This document shows positions 13,834-17,821 of a stretch of 17,821 nt of DNA, in pieces (positions within the stretch are counted from its first letter, which is position 1; each line of letters opens with the position of its first letter). Source of the stretch: JACRBK01 sp964427955 (lineage in GTDB: Bacteria; Chloroflexota; Anaerolineae; Aggregatilineales; Aggregatilineaceae); assembly GCA_964427955.1 (NCBI GenBank), contig CAYRWY010000069.1, positions 1-17,821 of the forward strand, read 5' to 3'. The translations under genes and the position numbers were made by a program. The notes under the pieces were generated by a model that worked only from the letters and a program-made list of their open reading frames with translations, was not told where the DNA came from and made no database searches.

Positions 13834-14970
13834 ATGGCAGAGCGAATTTTGATCGTTGACGACGACGTGGACAGCCTCAAACTGATTGGGCTGATGCTTC
13901 AACGTCAGGGGTATGAGATCGTCGTAGCAAACAATGGACAGCAGGCGCTTGCCAGAGCACACAGCGATCAGCCGGACCTGATCATCCTCGACATCATGAT
14001 GCCCGACATGGACGGGTACGAGGTCTGCCGCCGCCTGCGCCATGATCCCACCACGCAAACAATCCCGATCATCATGTTCACGGCCAAGACTCTGGTCGAT
14101 GACAAGGTCGCCGGTTTCGAAGCGGGCGCGGACGATTATCTCACCAAACCCACCCACCCTGCCGAACTAGCCTCGCGGGTGAAAGCGGTGATCGCCCGCA
14201 GTGCTGCCCAGCGCCGGACCGGCGGCGATTCGACGATGGTCATGGGCTTTCTGGGGGCTAAGGGCGGAGTCGGAACCTCCACGCTGGCGGCCAATGTTGC
14301 CGCGGCGCTGGCGAAAAACGATCCCACCGTGCTGGCCGATTTCCGGCTGGGACTGGGGACACTGGGGCTGTCGTTGGGTTTTGGGCGCTCGACCGGCATG
14401 GCGAACCTGCTGGCACGCCCGGCCAGCGACATCACGCCGCGCGCCGTCGAAAATGAACTGGTCACGCACAACAGCGGCTTACGGCTGCTGCTGTCGTCGT
14501 GCCGCCCCAAGGAAACTCTGTTGAACGTTACGCCCGACAGCGCCGCGATGATCGTGCGCCACCTGCGCACGCTGGCCCGGATCATCATCCTCGACCTGGG
14601 CGCCGGGATGAACCGGCTGACGGCGCGTCTGCTGCAAGAGGTCGATCAACTGACGATGGCGGTGGAGCCGAACCGGGTCGCGCTCACCCTGGCCCGCGAG
14701 ACGCTGCACGAGGTCGAGCAGATCGGGCTGGCGCACGCCAAGATCAGCGTCGTGCTGGTCAATCGGGTGCAGTCGAGCCTGCAAATCCCCTGGCAGGAAG
14801 CCGAGCAGATTCTCAACCACGAGATGACGGCGATCATTTCGCCCGCGCCGGAAGTCGCCTTCCAGGCCGCCGAAGCCGGGTTCCCGATCGTGCTGTTCCA
14901 GCCCAATTCGATTGTCGCCAACCAGTTCACCAAGCTGGCGGAAGAAGTCGGCAGCCGCCGCGGGGCGTAG
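13834..14970 (+). CDS. Response-regulator receiver fused to a CpaE/TadZ-like (MinD/ParA family) ATPase
   Basis: A 378-residue two-domain protein. Residues 1-121 are a complete receiver: acidic pair Asp10/Asp11, phosphoacceptor Asp53 in ILDIMMPDMDGYEV, and Lys105 in LTKP. Residues ~135-375 form a MinD/ParA-type ATPase with a deviant Walker A, AKGGVGTST (signature Lys143, Thr in place of the usual second Lys), Asp169 in VLADFRLGLG, and a Walker B-like IIILDLG (Asp254). This GT-type P-loop is typical of CpaE/TadZ proteins, which place Tad pilus machinery at cell poles, but no pilus genes are present here. Unlike many TadZ proteins, the receiver keeps its phosphorylation site, so the adjacent divergent kinase may control the ATPase. 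AGGGTGA lies six bases before the ATG. Confidence 0.9.
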   Translation: MAERILIVDDDVDSLKLIGLMLQRQGYEIVVANNGQQALARAHSDQPDLIILDIMMPDMDGYEVCRRLRHDPTTQTIPIIMFTAKTLVDDKVAGFEAGADDYLTKPTHPAELASRVKAVIARSAAQRRTGGDSTMVMGFLGAKGGVGTSTLAANVAAALAKNDPTVLADFRLGLGTLGLSLGFGRSTGMANLLARPASDITPRAVENELVTHNSGLRLLLSSCRPKETLLNVTPDSAAMIVRHLRTLARIIILDLGAGMNRLTARLLQEVDQLTMAVEPNRVALTLARETLHEVEQIGLAHAKISVVLVNRVQSSLQIPWQEAEQILNHEMTAIISPAPEVAFQAAEAGFPIVLFQPNSIVANQFTKLAEEVGSRRGA

Positions 14971-15017
14971 TGTAGGCTGCCCGGCCAGAATACGATTGAT
15001 CGCCGAATTTCCCTGTG

Positions 15018-15063
15018 AGATAAACCTCACCCCTGGCCCCTCTCCAGGCAAGCTGGAGAGGGG
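15018..15063. repeat. Intergenic hairpin repeat, family I copy B
   Basis: Starts with AAACCTCACCCCTGGCCCC and contains a perfect 11-bp stem CCCCTCTCCAG (15037-15047)/CTGGAGAGGGG (15053-15063), loop GCAAG. The same layout (ACCTCACCCC, CTGG, CCCCTCTCC stem) occurs at 4631-4673. It may also end transcription of the receiver-ATPase gene, although no T-run follows. Confidence 0.7.
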
Positions 15064-15097
15064 AACAAGCGTGCTTTCCTCCGGCCTCACCCCCCGA

Positions 15098-15251
15098 CCC
15101 CCTCGCCGCCCGGTGGTTCATCGTCTGACGCTTTTAATACATGGGAAGACTCGTAGGGGAGCACCAGCGTGTGCTCCTGCGGGCGGACACATTGGTCCGC
15201 CCCTACACGATCACAAACTATCGGAGACTGAACCACGCGGTGGCGAGGGGG
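15098..15251. repeat. Long inverted-repeat element with nested hairpins
   Basis: The arms 15098-15120 (starts CCCCCTCGCC, ends GTGGTTCA) and 15229-15251 (starts TGAACCAC, ends GGCGAGGGGG) are complementary at 20 of 23 positions and enclose 108 bases. There is no reading frame for a transposase and no target-site duplication I could identify. A MITE-like or REP-like origin is possible. Confidence 0.6.
15153..15206. repeat. Two-hairpin, three-way-junction element (family II)
   Basis: Outer GTAG/CTAC (15153-15156 with 15203-15206) encloses two perfect hairpins: GGAGCAC/GTGCTCC (15158-15164 with 15171-15177) and GGGCGGAC/GTCCGCCC (15181-15188 with 15195-15202). The second ends in CGCCCCTAC, a string shared with 12082-12090, and its ACCAATG/CATTGGT core matches the hairpin at 781-802. 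Confidence 0.6.
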
Positions 15252-15301
15252 AGCAGCGCGGTAGGAACATCCTCCCATCAGCATATTCCTCTGATCTGGG
15301 T

Positions 15302-15307
15302 TATAGT
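15302..15307 (+). promoter_or_regulatory. -10-like box placing transcription start at the sirtuin ATG
   Basis: TATAGT ends seven bases before the ATG at 15315, and no Shine-Dalgarno sequence lies between. If this is the -10 box, the mRNA would begin at or next to the start codon (leaderless). No good -35 box is visible at the expected distance. Confidence 0.35.
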
Positions 15308-15314
15308 TAACCGC

Positions 15315-16082
15315 ATGAACAATAAATCCATCGACGCCGCGATCCAACTTCTCCGCCGCGCCCGGTACGTGACGGCATTGACCGGGGCGGGCCTCAGCAC
15401 GCGCTCCGGCATCCCGGATTTTCGCAGCCCGGACTCCGGCCTGTGGGGGCGCTACGATCCGGCGGAGGTGGCCAGCATCTACGGGTTCAAACACGATCCG
15501 CAGCGTTTTTACCAGTGGATTCGCCCGCTGGCGCGCACCATCCTCGCCGCGCAGCCGAACGCGGCGCACCTGGCGCTGGCCCGCCTGGAGGCGCTCGGCA
15601 CCCTGAAGAGCATCGTCACGCAGAATATCGACATGCTCCACACACGAGCGGGATCGAAGACGGTGTACGAGGTGCACGGCCATCTGCGCGAGGTCACGTG
15701 TATTCACTGCTTCGCGGTGTATCCCGCCGAACCGTACATCGTCGGCTTTCTGGAGGCGGAGACGCTGCCGAGTTGCCCAAAGTGTGGACATGCGTTAAAA
15801 CCTAACGTCATCCTCTTTGGGGAGCAGCTTCCGGCACAGGCCATCACCGCCGCCCGGCGCGAAGCCCGGCAGTGTGATGTCATGCTGATCGCCGGATCGT
15901 CCCTGGAAGTCTTCCCGGCAGCCGATCTGCCGATCCTGGCCAAACGCGCCGGGGCGGCCTTGATCGTGGTGAACCTGAGCGGGACGCCGGTAGACGCCCT
16001 GGCCGAGGTCGTCATGCACGAGGACGTGGTGGATATTTTGCCGCCGTTGGCGGATGCGCTGGAAAGGGGTACAAGCGCATGA
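15315..16082 (+). CDS. Sir2-family NAD-dependent protein deacylase (sirtuin)
   Basis: A 255-residue sirtuin with all core elements: NAD-binding GAGLSTRSGIPDFRS (24-38), TQNIDMLH (102-109), catalytic His121 in VHGHL, a zinc knuckle from Cys129/Cys132 and Cys154/Cys157, NVILFGEQLP, and AGSSLEVFPA. It removes acetyl or longer acyl groups from protein lysines using NAD in the cytoplasm. The TRSGIPDFRS form, without the Ala-x-x-Tyr-x-x-Arg signature of desuccinylases, does not clearly identify acyl preference. The start at 15315 is chosen because homologues begin close to this point and upstream sequence is repeat DNA; there is no ribosome-binding site, so the start may be leaderless. Its TGA overlaps the ATG of the next gene, a histidine kinase, so both are made together. 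Confidence 0.93.
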   Translation: MNNKSIDAAIQLLRRARYVTALTGAGLSTRSGIPDFRSPDSGLWGRYDPAEVASIYGFKHDPQRFYQWIRPLARTILAAQPNAAHLALARLEALGTLKSIVTQNIDMLHTRAGSKTVYEVHGHLREVTCIHCFAVYPAEPYIVGFLEAETLPSCPKCGHALKPNVILFGEQLPAQAITAARREARQCDVMLIAGSSLEVFPAADLPILAKRAGAALIVVNLSGTPVDALAEVVMHEDVVDILPPLADALERGTSA

Positions 16083-17317
16083 ACGTTCCGACTTCTAATT
16101 CGATCAGCCTGGAAATGTACCAACGGTTGATGACGCGCTACGAGCGCCTGATGGAGATCAGCCGCCAGTTGAACTCCACACTCGACCTGGGCGCGCTGCT
16201 CAAGCGGATTCTCGAAGCGGCCATCGAGCTGACGGAAACCGAACAGGCGTCGATTCTGCTGGTCGATCCTCACACCGGCGAACTGCACTTCGAAGCCTCG
16301 TCGAACCTGACCCGCGCCGAAATGGAAGCGATCCCGGTGCCGCTGTCGGGCAGCCTGGCCGGATGGGTCGCCACGCACGGCGAGCCGGTGCTGGTGCACG
16401 ACGTGCGCAGCGATTCGCGCTGGTTCGCGCGCGTGGAAAAGACCACCAAGTGGATCACGCGCAACCTGCTGGCCGTGCCGATGAACCTGCAAAACAAGCC
16501 GATTGGCGTGGTAGAGGCGATCAACAAACGCGGCGACCAACAGTGGACGGACGACGACGTGAACACCCTCTCGGTCCTGGCGAACCAGGCCGCCATCGCG
16601 ATCCAGAACGCGCGCTTGTTCCAGCAAAGCGACTTCATCGCCGAGATGGTCCACGAACTGCGGACGCCGCTCGCCGCGCTCAAGGCCAGCACGGCGCTGT
16701 TGATGCGCCCGACGCTGGCGGAAGCGATGCGGACCGAGATCGTCCAGACGATGCAGGACGAAACCGAGCGGCTGGCGGCGCTGACCACCGATTTTCTGGA
16801 CCTGGCCCGGCTGGAATCAGGACGCACCCGCCTGGAAACCGAGGTTTTCGACGTCTACGAGTTGATGCAGGAGTCGCTGGAGCTGGTGGCGCCGCGGGCC
16901 ACGGAGCACGACATCACGATCGAGCTGTTTGGTGAGCGCGAGCGGGTCACTGCCGACCGGAACAAGATCAAGCAGGTGATCCTCAACCTGCTGACCAACG
17001 CCATCAAATACAACGTCGAGCATGGGGCGATTATCGGCGCGGTCCGGCCCGAAAACGACCGGCCCGACTTCCCGTCCGGCTGCGTGCTGGTCAGCGTGCG
17101 CGACACGGGACATGGCATCGGCGAGGACGATCAGAAGCACGTGTTCGACAAATTCTTCCGGGTGGCCGCGACCGCCAACCAGGCCGCCGGGACCGGGTTG
17201 GGACTATCCATCGCCAAACGCATCGTCGAGGCGCACGGCGGCGAGATGTGGCTGGAAAGCGAACTGGGCATCGGGACGACGTTCTATTTCACGCTGCCCA
17301 GCGCCGACAACAACTGA
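16079..17317 (+). CDS. Soluble GAF-domain sensor histidine kinase
   Basis: A 412-residue kinase with no membrane segment. An N-terminal coiled-coil-like helix (about 12-32) leads into a full GAF domain (about 37-178, with the typical LAVPMNLQNKPIGVVEAIN and ANQAAIAIQNARLF ends). HisKA follows with FIAEMVHELRTPL (His192), then HATPase with NLLTNAIKYN (303-312), G1 DTGHGI (342-347), F box VFDKFFR (355-361) and G2 GTGLGL (371-376). It should bind a small cytoplasmic ligand and phosphorylate a receiver that is not encoded next to it; the receiver-ATPase fusion 1.1 kb upstream is one possibility. Translation is coupled to the sirtuin by ATGA (16079-16082), a notable pairing. Confidence 0.94.
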   Translation: MNVPTSNSISLEMYQRLMTRYERLMEISRQLNSTLDLGALLKRILEAAIELTETEQASILLVDPHTGELHFEASSNLTRAEMEAIPVPLSGSLAGWVATHGEPVLVHDVRSDSRWFARVEKTTKWITRNLLAVPMNLQNKPIGVVEAINKRGDQQWTDDDVNTLSVLANQAAIAIQNARLFQQSDFIAEMVHELRTPLAALKASTALLMRPTLAEAMRTEIVQTMQDETERLAALTTDFLDLARLESGRTRLETEVFDVYELMQESLELVAPRATEHDITIELFGERERVTADRNKIKQVILNLLTNAIKYNVEHGAIIGAVRPENDRPDFPSGCVLVSVRDTGHGIGEDDQKHVFDKFFRVAATANQAAGTGLGLSIAKRIVEAHGGEMWLESELGIGTTFYFTLPSADNN

Positions 17318-17342
17318 TCCTTGCATTGATCTCCAAACTTTA

Positions 17343-17375
17343 CCCCCCCTCTCCACGCGGTGGCGAGAGGGTGAG
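17343..17375. repeat. Intergenic hairpin repeat, family I copy C (short)
   Basis: CCCTCTC (17347-17353) pairs with GAGAGGG (17365-17371) and encloses CACGCGGTGGC; GGTGAGG follows. The string CACGCGGTGGCGAG is shared with 15234-15247. It lies in the 78-bp gap after the second kinase gene. Confidence 0.6.
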
Positions 17376-17395
17376 GCACGGTGGAAAGGCGCGTG

Positions 17396-17821
17396 ATGAA
17401 GGTCCACAAGCTTATCCTGCTGGGGCTGATCCTGGCCTCTTCCGCCTCAACCAACCGCGCTCAGCCCCCTCAGATCCCCGTCGTCTTCCAGATCAGCGGA
17501 AGGCTGGAAACCTGGCAGGAGGGTGATCCCGCCCCACGCCCGGTGGATAGCTGCACCGCCGAGATTGTGACCGGCGATCCGGTCGTGTCACCGTCCGGCG
17601 ACTGGCTGGCGCTCAACACGATCCCCACCGACAGCGATCCCGTTTTCGCGCAGAATGTGTGGTTGTGCAACCTCCGCACCGGGGAGGCGATCCAGGCAGC
17701 CGGGCAAACGCTCACGGGAGAGTCCGCGCCGCAGAAAGTCTTTCACTCGCTGCCGAGCTGGTCCCCGGATGGGACGGCGCTGGCCTGGACCGAAGCCGTC
17801 GCCGACAGCACTCATCGCCTG
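17396..17821 (+). CDS. Exported beta-propeller-like protein (3' partial)
   Basis: An open frame of 142 codons runs from ATG 17396 to the window end, so the C-terminus is missing. GAAAGG stands six bases upstream. The N-terminus is a Sec signal peptide (MKVHKLILLGLILASSAS, likely cut after NRA near residue 22) with no lipobox cysteine. The mature part shows two blade-like motifs, SPSGDWLALN and SWSPDGTALAWTE, typical of TolB/PD40-type beta-propeller repeats. Such proteins usually serve as extracytoplasmic binding scaffolds; no enzyme motif is seen. It follows the second kinase gene by 78 bp with only a short repeat between, so co-transcription is possible. An in-frame GTG lies directly before the ATG. 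Confidence 0.75.
   Translation, partial: MKVHKLILLGLILASSASTNRAQPPQIPVVFQISGRLETWQEGDPAPRPVDSCTAEIVTGDPVVSPSGDWLALNTIPTDSDPVFAQNVWLCNLRTGEAIQAAGQTLTGESAPQKVFHSLPSWSPDGTALAWTEAVADSTHRL

Larger units (their letters stand above)
14971..15314. other. 344-bp gene-free, repeat-filled gap
   Basis: No credible gene is seen on either strand. The space holds a family I hairpin (15018-15063), a second CCTCACCCCC motif (15085-15095), an imperfect 23-bp inverted repeat (15098-15251) enclosing a two-hairpin element (15153-15206), and a -10-like box just before the sirtuin gene. The open plus-strand frame crossing it from 15141 is continuous with the sirtuin but consists of repeat DNA. Confidence 0.7.

Noticed and set aside
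15153..15206. A tRNA-like gene, suggested by the cloverleaf-like fold
   Set aside because: Only about 54 bases long, with no T-loop GTTCRA consensus, no plausible anticodon arm and no acceptor stem of seven pairs.
15098..15251. Insertion sequence
   Set aside because: Inverted repeats are present but there is no transposase frame and no target duplication could be identified.
15141..15314. Extension of the sirtuin into the repeat element
   Set aside because: The segment encodes the hairpin repeats and has no sirtuin-like sequence, although the absence of a ribosome-binding site at 15315 leaves slight doubt.

Overview
This is a GC-rich bacterial chromosomal segment carrying ordinary housekeeping and signalling genes. 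The lineage is most likely Chloroflexota, Anaerolineae-like. That is inferred from the mix of separate SecD and SecF proteins, soluble GAF-containing histidine kinases, a receiver domain fused to a CpaE/TadZ-type ATPase, and intergenic hairpin repeats of the CCCCTCTCC...GGAGAGGGG type. No rRNA, tRNA, CRISPR array, transposase or phage gene was recognised.

Left part (1-4.6 kb). The window opens inside a sugar-nucleotidyltransferase-like gene with a left-handed beta-helix tail, followed two bases later by a rhodanese lipoprotein. Convergent to these is an ECF sigma factor/zinc anti-sigma pair on the minus strand, coupled by an ATGA overlap, with its own candidate promoter. Next come a six-helix membrane protein of unknown function (minus) and a divergent TetR-family repressor (plus), then a cytoplasmic GH13 alpha-amylase-type enzyme. 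A 16-bp operator-like sequence occurs twice, once on the tetR promoter and once just before the GH13 start, so tetR, the GH13 gene and possibly the membrane gene look like one small regulon.

Middle part (4.6-10.2 kb). After a repeat-filled gap lies an OsmC-like/HD-domain pair (ATGA overlap), then secD and secF, a strong terminator, and an exported PhoA-type alkaline phosphatase.

Right part (10.2-17.8 kb). mutL (minus, with the endonuclease motif) lies downstream of a soluble GAF-PAS histidine kinase gene (minus). A terminator-like hairpin sits almost on the mutL ribosome-binding site. The kinase is divergent from a receiver-CpaE/TadZ-like ATPase fusion. A 344-bp gap full of nested inverted repeats follows, then a sirtuin overlapping a second soluble GAF histidine kinase (ATGA), and finally the start of an exported beta-propeller-like protein that runs off the end.

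The most noteworthy points are the paired TetR operators, the sirtuin/kinase coupling beside the kinase/receiver-ATPase pair, the two families of hairpin repeats, and the attenuator-like arrangements before mutL and secD. All functional statements rest on motifs read by eye; no database search was possible.
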